Of a DNA stretch of 64,000 nt, positions 54,524 to 64,000 are shown piece after piece (within the stretch, counting starts at the first letter, position 1; each line of letters opens with the position of its first letter). The position numbers and the translations under genes are program-made. The stretch comes from Zea mays (lineage: Eukaryota; Streptophyta; Magnoliopsida; Poales; Poaceae): contig NC_050100.1 of assembly GCF_902167145.1 (NCBI RefSeq), positions 189,899,439 through 189,963,438 on the forward strand, given 5' to 3'. Below the pieces are notes generated by a model. The model ran no database searches. It was not told where the DNA came from and worked only from the letters and a program-made list of their open reading frames with translations.

Positions 54524-54535
54524 TGGTATCAAAGC
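54524..54535 (+). other. Primer-binding site of Sirevirus H, one mismatch
   Basis: TGGTATCAAAGC where A and D have TGGTATCAGAGC. The single G-to-A change lies within the 12 bases that pair with initiator methionine tRNA. Confidence 0.85.
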
Positions 54536-54569
54536 CCAGTGCTTCATTAGAGCCTAACCGCTCGAAGTG

Positions 54570-57266
54570 ATGTCGGGAGATCACGCCAAGAAGGAGATGG
54601 AGACCGGCGAAAAGCCCACTACAAGCCACGGGAGCACTTCATCGGAAGAGTCCCGCACCAAGAGGAAGGAGAAGAAGAAGAGCTCCTCCAACAAAGGGAA
54701 GGAGAAGAAATCTTCTTCACACCACAAAGAGAAGAAGGAGAGATCTTCCTCCCACAAGCCGCATCGGAGAGGGGATAAGCACAAAAGGATGAGGAAAGTG
54801 GTCTACTACGAGACCGACACTTCATCAACATCGACCTCCGACTCCGATGCGCCCTCCGTCACTTCTAAGCGCCAAGAGCGCAAGAAGTATAGTAAGATCC
54901 CCCTACGCTACCCTCGCATTTCCAAACATACACCTTTACTTTCCGTCCCATTAGGCAAACCACCAACTTTTGATGGTGAAGATTACGCCAGGTGGAGCGA
55001 TTTAATGCGATTTCATCTAACCTCGCTCCACAAAGGTATATGGGATGTTGTTGAGTTTGGTGCACAGGTACCGTCGGTAGGGGATGAGAACTATGATGAG
55101 GATGAGGTGGACCAAATCGAGCACTTCAACTCTCAAGCAACAACAATACTCCTCGCCTCTCTAAGTAGAGAGGAGTATAACAAAGTACAAGGGTTGAAGA
55201 GCGCCAAGGAGATTTGGGATGTGCTCAAAACCGCGCACGAGGGAGACGAGCTCACTAAGATCACCAAGCGGGAAACGATCGAGGGGGAGCTCGGTCGGTT
55301 CCGGCTTCGCAAAGGGGAGGAGCCACAACACATGTACAACCGGCTCAAGACCTTGGTGAATCAAGTGCGCAACCTCGGGAGCGTAAAGTGGGATGACCAC
55401 GAGATGGTTAAGGTTATTCTAAGATCTCTTATTTTCCTTAACCCTACTCAAGTTCAACTGATCCGTGGTAATCCTAGATATACTAAAATGACCCCCGAGG
55501 AAGTTATCGGGAATTTTGTGAGTTTTGAGTGCATGATCGAAGGCTCGAGGAAGATCAACGAGCTTGATGATGCCACCACATCCGAAGCTCAACCTGTTGC
55601 ATTCAAGGCAACGGAGGAGAAGAAGGAGGAGTCTACACCAAGTCGACAACCAATAGACGCCTCCAAGCTCGACAATGAGGAAATGGCGCTCGTCATCAAG
55701 AGCTTCCGCTAAATCCTCAAGCAAAGGAGGGGGAAGGATTACAAGTCCCGCTCCAAGAAGGTTTGCTACAAGTGTGGTAAGCCCGGTCATTTTATTGCCA
55801 AATGTCCTATATCTAGTGACAGTGACCGAGGTGACGACAAGAAGGGGAGGCGAAAGGAGAAGAAAAGGTACTACAAGAAGAAGGGCGGTGATGCCCATGT
55901 TTGTCGGGAGTGGGACTCCGACGAATGCTCAAGCGACTCCTCCGACGACGAGGACGCCGCCATCATCGCCGTTACCAAGGGACTCCTCTTCCCCAACGTC
56001 GGCCACAAGTGCCTCATGGCAAAGGACGGCAAAAAGAAGAAGGTTAAATCTAACTCCTCCACTAAATATGAGTCTTCCAGTGATGATAATGCTAGTGGTG
56101 AGGAAGATAATTTGCGTACTCTCTTTGCCAACCTTAACATGGAACAAAAGGAGAAATTAAATGAATTGATTAGTGCTATTCATGAAAAGGATGACCTTTT
56201 GGACTCCCAAGAGGATTGTCTAATTAAAGAAAACAAGAAACATGTTAAGGTTAAAAAGGCTTATGCTCTAGAAGTAGAAAAATGTGAAAAATTATCTAGT
56301 GAGCTAAGCACTTGCCGTGAGATGATTGACAACCTTAGGAATGAAAATGCTAGTTTAAATGCTAAGGTTGATTCTCATGTTTGCATTGTTTCAACTTCCA
56401 ATCCTAAAGATAATAATGATGATTTGCTTGCTAGGATTGAAGAATTGAATATTTCTCTTGCTAGCCTTAGAGTAGAAAATAAAAATTTAATTGCTAAGGC
56501 TAAAGATTTTGATGTTTGCAATGTCACTATTTCCGATCTTAGAGATAAAAATGATATATTACATGCTAAGATCGTTGAACTTAATTCTTGCAAACCCTCT
56601 ACATCTACCATTGAGCATGTTAGTATTTGTACTAGATGTAGAGATATTGATGTTAATGCTATTCATGATCACATGATTTTAATTAAGCAACAAAATGATC
56701 ATATAGCAAAACTAGATGCTAAAATTGCCGAGCACAACCTAGAGAATGAGAAATTTAAATTTGCTCGTAGCATGCTTTATAATGGGAGACGCCCTGGCAT
56801 TAAGGATGGCATTGGCTACCAAAGGGGAGACAATGTCAAAATTAGTGCCCCTCCTAAAAGATTGTCAAATTTTGTTAAGGGCAAGGCTCCCATGCCTCAG
56901 GATAACGAGGGTTACATTTTATACCCTGCCGGTTATCCCGAGGACAAAATTAGGAAAATTCATTCTAGGAAGTCTCACTCTGGCCCTAATCATGCTTTTA
57001 TGTATAAGGGTGAGACATCTAGCTCTAGGCAACCAACCCGTGCCAAGTTGCCTAGAAAGAAAACTCCTAATGCATCAAACGATCATGCCATTTCATTTAA
57101 AACTTTTGATGCTTCTTATGTGCTTACTAACAAATCCGGCAAAGTAGTTGCCAAGTTTGTTGGGGGCAAACACAAGGGTTCCAAGACTTGTGTTTGGGTA
57201 CCCAAAGTTCTTGTGTCTAATGCCAAAGGACCCAAAACCGTTTGGGTACCTAAAGTCAAGAACTAA
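54570..57266 (+). pseudogene. gag of Sirevirus H, one nonsense codon
   Basis: Same layout as A: basic Ser/Lys N-terminus, UBN2-type gag domain (about residues 115-330), CCHC knuckle CYKCGKPGHFIAKC, Lys/Asp-rich stretch, long coiled-coil-like C-terminal half, ending WVPKVKN. TAA at 55710-55712 stands where A has a Gln codon (CAA), a C-to-T change. Apart from that it is open for about 898 codons, which shows the length of an unbroken gag in this family. Confidence 0.92.
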
Positions 57267-57279
57267 AATTGTTTTGTAG

Positions 57280-60200
57280 GTTTATGCATCCGGGGGCTCA
57301 AGTTGGATACTCGACAGCGGGTGCACAAACCACATGACAGGGGAGAAAAAGATGTTCTCCGCATATGAGAAAAACCAAGATCCCCAACGAGCTATCACAT
57401 TCGGGGATGGAAATCAAGGTTTGGTCAAAGGACTTGGTAAAATTGCTATATCTCCTGACCATTCTATTTCCAATGTTTTTCTTGTTGATTCTTTAGACTA
57501 CAACTTGCTTTCTGTTTCCCAATTATGTCAAATGGGCTACAACTGTCTCTTTACTGATGTAGGTGTCACTGTCTTTAGAAGAAGTGATGATTCAATAGCA
57601 TTTAAGGGTGTGTTAGAGGGTCAGCTATACTTAGTAGATTTTGATAGAGCTGAACTCGACACATGCTTAATTGCTAAGACTAACATGGGTTGGCTCTGGC
57701 ACCGCCGACTAGCCCATGTTGGGATGAAGAATCTTCACAAGCTTCTAAAGGGAGAGCACATTTTAGGATTAACAAATGTTTATTTTGAGAAAGACAGGAT
57801 TTGTAGCGCATGCCAGGCGGGGAAGCAAGTTGGAGCCCATCATCCACACAAGAACATCATGACGACCGACAGGCCGCTTGAGCTACTCCACATGGATCTA
57901 TTCGGCCCGATTGCTTACATAAGCATCGGCGGGAGTAAGTATTGTCTTGTAATAGTGGATGATTATTCTCGCTTCACTTGGGTATTCTTTTTACAGGAAA
58001 AATCTCAAACCCAAGAGACCTTAAAGGGATTCTTGAGACGGGCTCAAAATGAGTTCGGCTTAAGGATCAAGAAAATAAGAAGCGACAACGGGACGGAGTT
58101 CAAAAACTCTCAAATCGAAGGCTTCCTTGAGGAGGAGGGCATCAAGCATGAGTTCTCTTCTCCCTACACACCACAACAAAATGGTGTAGTGGAGAGGAAG
58201 AATAGAACTCTATTGGACATGGCAAGGACCATGCTTGATGAGTACAAGACTTCGGATCGGTTTTGGGCCGAGGCGGTCAACACCGCCTGCTACGCCATCA
58301 ACCGGTTATATCTTCACCGAATCCTCAAGAAGACATCGTATGAACTCCTAACCGGTAAAAAGCCCAATATTTCTTATTTTAGAGTCTTTGGTAGCAAATG
58401 TTTTATTCTTGTTAAAAGAGGTAGAAAATCTAAATTTGCTCCTAAGACTGTAGAAGGCTTTTTACTTGGTTATGACTCAAACACAAGGGCATATAGAGTC
58501 TTTAACAAGTCCTCAGGACTTGTTGAAGTATCTTGTGACGTTGTGTTTGATGAGACTAACGGCTCTCAAGTAGAGCAAGTTGATCTTGATGAGATAGGTG
58601 AAGAACAGGCTCCATGCATAACGCTAAGGAACATGTCCATTGGTGATGTGTGTCCTAAGGAATCCGAAGAGCCTCCACATGCACAAGATCAACCATCCTC
58701 CTCCATGCAAGCATCTCCACCGACTCAAAATGAGGATGAGGCTCAAGTTGATGAAGGGCAAAATCAAGAAGATGAGCCACCTCAAGATGATGGCAATGAT
58801 CAAGGGGGAGATGCAAATGATCAAGACAAGGAGGATGAAGAGCAAAGGCCGCCACACCCAAGAGTCCACCAAGCAATCCAACGAGATCACCCCGTCGACA
58901 CCATTCTCGGCGACATTCATAAGGGGGTAACCACTCGATCTCGTGTTGCACATTTTTGTGAGCATTACTCTTTTGTTTCCTCTATTGAACCACACAGGGT
59001 AGAGGAAGCACTACAAGATTCGGATTGGGTGGTGGCGATGCAAGAGGAGCTCAACAATTTCACAAGGAACGAGGTATGGCACTTAGTTCCACGTCCTAAC
59101 CAAAATGTTGTAGGAACCAAATGGGTCTTCCGCAACAAGCAAGATGAGCATGGTGTGGTGACAAGGAACAAAGCTCGACTTATGGCCAAAGGTTACTCCC
59201 AAGTCGAAGGTTTGGATTTCGGTGAAACCTATGCACCCGTAGCTAGGCTTGAGTCAATTCGCATATTATTAGCCTATGCTACTTACCATGGCTTTAAGCT
59301 TTATCAAATGGACGTGAAAAGTGCTTTCCTCAACGGACCAATCAAGGAAGAGGTTTATGTTGAGCAACCTCCCGGCTTTGAAGACAGTGAGTACCCTAAC
59401 CATGTCTATAGGCTCTCTAAGGCGCTTTATGGGCTCAAGCAAGCCCCAAGAGCATGGTATGAATGCCTAAGAGATTTCCTTATTGCTAATGGCTTCAAAG
59501 TCGGCAAGGCCGATCCTACTTTGTTCACTAAAACTCTTGACAATGATTTGTTCGTATGCCAAATTTATGTTGATGATATTATATTTGGGTCTACTAACGA
59601 ATCTACATGTGAAGAATTTAGTAGGATCATGACAAAGAAATTCGAGATGTCTATGATGGGGGAGTTGTAGTATTTTCTAGGATTCCAAGTCAAGCAACTC
59701 CAAGAGGGCACTTTCATTAGCCAAACGAAGTATACTCAAGATATTCTAAGCAAGTTTGGAATGAAGGATGCCAAGCCCATCAAGACACCCATGGGAACAA
59801 ATGGGCATCTCGACCTCGACACGGGAGGTAAGTCCGTGGATCAAAAGGTATATCGGTCGATGATTGGTTCATTGCTTTATTTATGTGCATCTCGACCTGA
59901 CATTATGCTTCCCGTATGCATGTGTGCAAGATTCCAATCCGACCCTAAGGAATCCCACCTTACGGCCGTAAAACGAATCTTGAGATATTTGGCTTATACT
60001 CCTAAGTTTGGGCTTTGGTACCCTCGGGGATCCACTTTTGATTTAATTGGTTATTCCGATGCTGATTGGGCGGGGTGTAAGATTAATAGGAAGAGCACAT
60101 CGGGGACTTGCCAGTTCTTGGGAAGATCCTTGGTGTCTTGGGCTTCAAAGAAGCAAAATTCGGTCGCTCTTTCTACCGCCGAAGCCGAGTACATTGCCGC

Positions 60201-60522
60201 AGGCAATTGTTGCGCGCAATTACTTTGGATGAGGCAAACCCTGCGGGACTACGGTTACAAATTAACCAAAGTTCCTTTGCTATGTGATAATGAGAGTGCA
60301 ATCAAAATGGCCGACAATCCCGTCGAGCATAGCCGCACTAAGCACATAGCCATTCGGTATCATTTTCTTAGAGATCACCAACAAAAGGGGGATATCGAGA
60401 TTTCTTACATTAACACTAAAGATCAATTATCCGATATCTTTACCAAGCCTCTTGATGAACAAACTTTTACCAAACTTAGGCATGAGCTCAATATTCTTGA
60501 TTCCCGCAACTTCTTTTGTTAG
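57280..60522 (+). pseudogene. pol of Sirevirus H (PR-IN-RT-RH), one nonsense codon
   Basis: About 1,080 codons. Protease has [12 protein letters not shown]-pre-integrase HHCC finger follows at about residues 135-185. Integrase has D (HMDLFGP), D (RSDNGTEF) and E (NGVVERKN). An acidic, Gln-rich linker (about 460-540) precedes RT with [11 protein letters not shown] and YVDD at 59566-59577. RNase H has SDADWAG and TAEAEYIAA, and the end is NILDSRNFFC. TAG at 59668-59670 replaces Lys (AAG in A), an A-to-T change just after the YVDD block. As in A, the pol frame opens right after a TAG with no ATG and no overlap with gag. Confidence 0.93.
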
Positions 60523-61344
60523 ATTGCACACATAGCTCATTTATATACCTTTGATCATATCTCTTTTATGCTATGACTAATGTGTTTTTCAAGTCTATTT
60601 TAAATCAAGTCATAGGTATATTGAAAGGGAATTGGAGTTTTAGGCGAAGACAAAGGCTTCCACTCCGCAACTCATCCTTCGCCGTAGCTCCAAGCCACTC
60701 TCCATCTTTGGGGGAGAGAGCAAAAGGACTTCATCTTTGGTATAATCTTAACTCATTTGTTTATAACCAAAGAGGAAGAAATTTCTTCGAGGGCTCTAAT
60801 AATTCCGTTTTTGGCGATTCATGCCAAAGGGGGAGAGAGTATGAGCCCAAAGCAAAAGGACCGCACCACCACCAATTTCAAAAACTTAGTGTTTTCCAAG
60901 AGTATTTATCAATTGGTATCCTATTGTGTTCAAAAGGGGGAGAAAGTAGTATTTCAAAAATGATATATCAAAACCCTCTTGAACACTAAGAGGAGGATCT
61001 CCTTTAGGGGGAGTTTTGTTTAGTCAAAGGAAAAGCATTTGAAACAGGGGGAGAAAATTTCAAAATCTTGAAAATGCTTTGCAAAATCCTATTCATTTAC
61101 CTTTGACCATTTGCAAAAGAACTTTGAAAAGGATTTACAAAAGAGTTTGCAAAAACAAAACATGTGGTGCAAGCGTGGTCCAAAATGTTAAATAAGAAAG
61201 AAACAATCCATGCATATCTTGTAAGTAGTTATATTGGCTCAATTCCAAGTAACCTTTACACTTACATTATGCAAACTAGTTCAATTATACACTTCTATAT
61301 TTGCTTTGGTTTGTGTTGGCATCAATCACCAAAAAGGGGGAGAT
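60523..61344 (+). other. 3' spacer of H with repeated polypurine tracts
   Basis: Purine tracts with GGGGGAGA occur near 60710, 60826, 60935, 61008, 61047 and 61335. The last one abuts the 3' LTR. No gene is seen. Confidence 0.8.
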
Positions 61345-62665
61345 TGAAAGGGAATTAGGCTTACACCTAGTTCCTAAATAATTTTGGTGGTTGAATTGCC
61401 CAACACAAATCTTTGGACTAACTAGTTTGCTCTAGTGTATAAGTTATACAGGTGTCAAAGGTTCACACTTAGCCAATAAAAAGACCAAGTGTTGAGTTCA
61501 ACAAAAATGCAAAGGGGCAACCGAAAGCACCTCTGGTCTGGCACACCGGACTGTCCGGTGTGCCACCGGACAGTGTCCGGTGCACCACCGGACATGTCCG
61601 GTGCACCAGAGGACTCCAACTCGAACTCGCCACCTTCGGGAATTTCCAGAGGCTCTCGCGCTATAATTCACCGGACTGTCCGGTGTGCACCGGACATGTC
61701 CGGTGCTCCAAGGAAGGGCGGCCTCAGGAACTCGCCAGCCTCGGGTTTTTCATTCCAGCCGCTCCGCTATAATTCACCGGACTGTCCGGTGTGCACCAGA
61801 CTGTCCGGTGCATCTGCGGAGCAACGGCTACTTCAGGCGCCAACGGCTACCTGCGACGGCATTTAATGCGCGCGCAGAGTCAGAGTCGCCCATGCCGGCG
61901 CACCGGACAGTGAATAGTGCATGTCCGGTGCGCCACCGGACATCAAGGCGGGCCCAGAAGACAGAACTCCAACGGTCGATTTCCAACGGCACTGGTGACG
62001 TGGCGGGGGCATCGGACTGTCCGGTGTGCACCGGACTGTCCGGTGCGCCATCGAACAGACAGCCCAGCCAACGGTCAAGTTTGGTGGTTGGGGCTATAAA
62101 TACCCCAACCACCCCACCATTCATGGCATCCAAGTTCTCTACTTCCCAACTACTACAAGAGCTCTAGTATTCAATTCTAGACACACCAAAGAGATCAAAT
62201 CCTCTCCAAATTCCACACAACGCCATAGTGACTAGAGAGAGTGATTTGCTTGTGTTCTTTCGAGCTCTTGCACTTGGATTGCTTCCTTCTTTCTTGATTC
62301 TTTCTTGTAATCAAACACTCACTTGTAATTGAGGCAAGAGGCACCAATTGTGTGGTGGCCCTTGCGGGAAGTTTGATTCCCAAGTGATTTGAGAAGAGAA
62401 GCTCACTCGGTCCGAGGGATCGTTTGAGAGAGGGAAGGGTTGAAAGAGACCCGGCCTTTGTGGCCTCCTCAACGGGGAGTAGGTTTGCAAGAACCGAACC
62501 TCGGTAAAACAAATCCGTGTGTCACACTCTTCATTTGCTTGTGATTTGTTTTGCTCCCTCTCTCGCGGACTCGTTTATATTTCTAACGCTAACCCGGCTT
62601 GTAGTTGTGATTATTTTTGAGAATTTCAGTTTCGCCCTATTCACCCCCCCTCTAGGCGACTTTCA
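61345..62665 (+). repeat. 3' LTR of Sirevirus H
   Basis: 1,321 bp. It lacks about 9 bp (GCACGCGCAGTGC region, near 61868) present in the 5' LTR and shows scattered transitions. TATA box at 62095. Followed by the target copy GGATG. Confidence 0.95.
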
Positions 62666-63000
62666 GGATGACGACGTCGTAGGCCTTCGTCTGGTGCCGG
62701 ATAAAGCGAAGGGTGTCCCTGCCCGCTTTGTCTCCGTTGGACCAGCGACATCAGCGAAGGTCTCGAGCGAAGGGTGGCGTCTTTGCCTTCGCCCCAACAT
62801 TTGCCCTCCGAGGGACCAGTTCGACAAAGTCACCTGGTGCCGAAGACGTCGCTAGATGGCGGAGACGCTGCCCTCGCTCGAAGTGGTTCCGCGGGGGTTT
62901 TTGACATGACCGTTGATTGACACCGTACTGTTGGATTGCGGGTTTCCCGAAGCGCCGCAACCTGTTGGATTGCGGGTTTCCCGAAGAGCCGCGCCCTGTC

Positions 63001-63007
63001 TATAAAA
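63001..63007 (+). promoter_or_regulatory. TATA box of the antisense gene in element G
   Basis: TATAAAA before a G-run, 170 bp from the ATG at 63171. Upstream the GGGTTTCCCGAAG motif occurs twice, as in B. Confidence 0.65.
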
Positions 63008-63170
63008 GGGGGCGGGGGTCGGCGCTTTTTGAACTTCACTTTCCGCGCTCCGTGAAAACCCTAGCCGCCTTTTCCACCATCTTGCTGCTCGTCTGCCCGC
63101 CGTGCTCTTGTTCGCCGGAGATCTGGCTCGAGTGAAGCAGACCACCCGCCGCCGCCGACGGTACATAGCG

Positions 63171-64000
63171 ATGCCGACCTCCTCTTCTTCTGCTGCCGCT
63201 ACGCCGCCGGCCGACGCCTCGCCGCCGGCCGACGCCTCGTCTGAGGAGACGCTGAGTAGTTTGGTGGCGGAGGAGTTGCGCGCCGGCGATTCTGTGGATT
63301 TTGGCGTGTCGCGGATGTCGTCGGTCCGCGTGCAAGATATGCAGCGGCTGGGTTACTTTGGCGGCAGAGTTGCTCGTGTCCCGGGGACGGAGGAAGTCCC
63401 CGAGCCGGAGGGCGAGTTGGTTGTGTTCGAGGCGTTCTTCGCCGTCGGTCTCCGCCTGCCTGCGCACCGATTCGTTGGCGAAGTCCTACGCAGGTTTGAC
63501 GTTCAGATACATCAGCTGACACCTAATGTCGTGGTGGCTCTGTCAAAGTATGTCTGGGCGATGACTTCGTACAGCGGACAGCCATCAGTCGAAGTCTTTG
63601 CGAAGTACTATTGCCTGCTCTGGCAGAAGAGGATGATTGGAGATGAAGTTGCCCAGTTTGGGTCCTGCACGTTTACGCCGAAGACCGGCAAGACCACGAT
63701 GCAGGTACTTGAGTTGGTTCCTTGCGCCCGCAACAAGTGGGGCAACTGGAATGAGTTTTGGTTTTACGTCGCTGAGGGTACCGTCGAAGACCATGAGGGG
63801 CTCCCCGTGTCCAAGATGTGTTCTCATTTTTACTCAGCATACCCGCCCTTCGAGGTGGCGGAGGAGGATGCGGACGAAGGGGCCCTTCGGTGCGCCGCCG
63901 GCCTGAGCAGTGGGCGCGATTTGGTTGAAGAATTTGTGGCGTACGGGGTATGGCCTTTGGCGCATGGCTGGGCGTTGGGCGAAGTGTTCCCTCGCCAGAA
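63171..64000 (+). CDS. Antisense gene of Gypsy G, exon 1 (runs off the window)
   Basis: From the ATG at 63171 the frame is open to the window end, about 276 codons. It aligns with the N-terminal domain of B and C (AGDSVDFGVSRMSS, VRLPAHRFVGEV-like, SVEVFAKYYCL, CARNKWGNWNEFWFYVAEG). Of the three copies this stretch is the only one with neither an insertion nor a known later break in view, so the intact product may be encoded here. The N-terminal leader repeats ASPPADAS twice. The rest of the gene lies outside. Confidence 0.75.
   Translation, partial: MPTSSSSAAATPPADASPPADASSEETLSSLVAEELRAGDSVDFGVSRMSSVRVQDMQRLGYFGGRVARVPGTEEVPEPEGELVVFEAFFAVGLRLPAHRFVGEVLRRFDVQIHQLTPNVVVALSKYVWAMTSYSGQPSVEVFAKYYCLLWQKRMIGDEVAQFGSCTFTPKTGKTTMQVLELVPCARNKWGNWNEFWFYVAEGTVEDHEGLPVSKMCSHFYSAYPPFEVAEEDADEGALRCAAGLSSGRDLVEEFVAYGVWPLAHGWALGEVFPRQ

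Larger units (their letters stand above)
53192..62665 (+). mobile_element. Complete Sirevirus (Copia, Opie-like) retrotransposon H
   Basis: 9,474 bp, target duplication GGATG (53187-53191 and 62666-62670), located inside the LTR of G. LTRs are 53192-54521 and 61345-62665. By eye they differ by about 10 substitutions and one 9-bp gap, under 1%. Gag and pol are each cut by only one stop, so this is the better preserved of the two Sireviruses here. Confidence 0.95.
52846..62799 (-). repeat. LTR of Gypsy G, split by H
   Basis: 346 bp before H and 129 bp after it (excluding the second GGATG target copy), about 475 bp in all, matching the C and B LTRs end to end (final GCCCCAACA). Confidence 0.85.
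52846..64000 (-). mobile_element. Gypsy/Tat retrotransposon G, partial, split by Sirevirus H
   Basis: Same family as B and C. Its 3' LTR (relative to pol) is 52846-53191 plus 62671-62799, interrupted by H. Inside lie the TATA box and the start of the antisense gene. Gag-pol and the second LTR would be beyond the window. It is inserted in Huck gag. The LTR start TGTTGGAACTTGC is nearer to C than to B. Confidence 0.88.

Overview
This window is intergenic DNA from a large, repeat-rich grass genome, almost certainly maize or another Zea. The evidence is Sirevirus (Opie/Ji-type) Copia elements with their characteristic LTR palindromes, a Huck LTR, Tat-lineage Gypsy elements, CACTA ends with TTTGCCGAGTG subterminal repeats, and insertions nested inside insertions. 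I found no intact host gene, tRNA, rRNA or CRISPR array. Nearly every long reading frame belongs to a transposable element.

Layout, left to right. (1) 1-7232: decayed low-copy DNA holding a 683-bp mini-CACTA (838-1520), a second CACTA end (from 5252) and a reversed Sirevirus gag fragment (6053-7232). (2) 7238-22256: Gypsy element C (truncated), split by full-length Sirevirus A (8872-18293, target duplication CCTTC). (3) 22257-24627: CACTA fragments and unassigned sequence. (4) 24628-48565: a probable small Helitron. A reversed solo LTR of a Sirevirus, E (25301-47527, duplication TGTAT), sits in it. E in turn holds two complete elements: Gypsy B (26151-37703, CCTAT) and D (38111-47515, ATTTC), which lacks gag-pol and has 3.16-kb LTRs. 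(5) 48998-64000: Huck element F, interrupted in gag by Gypsy element G (from 52846), whose LTR is interrupted by full-length Sirevirus H (53192-62665, GGATG).

C, B and G are one Gypsy/Tat family. Their gag-pol lies on the minus strand. Between pol and the 3' LTR they carry a second gene on the plus strand, with its own TATA box, a start codon about 165 bp downstream, five exons with conserved GT-AG introns (seen in C and B), an N-terminal domain of the 'putative gypsy type transposon' kind, a basic patch, a coiled coil and a conserved C-terminus. The two genes converge on a 77-79 bp tandem repeat. This is the most interesting system in the window. B has only one mismatch between its two 476-bp LTRs, so it inserted very recently. 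Yet its RT is frameshifted, its integrase has lost the first catalytic Asp, and its antisense gene carries a frameshift and a stop. It therefore probably moved in trans.

D is a second point of interest. It has no gag-pol, but keeps a fossil of a chromovirus pol C-terminus next to its polypurine tract. It encodes a protein with a double-strand-RNA-binding-like segment plus a coiled coil, and it holds an internal TATA box followed by a 43-codon single-pass membrane micro-ORF.

All family assignments come from reading motifs by eye. Mismatch counts are hand counts, and no search or alignment program was run.
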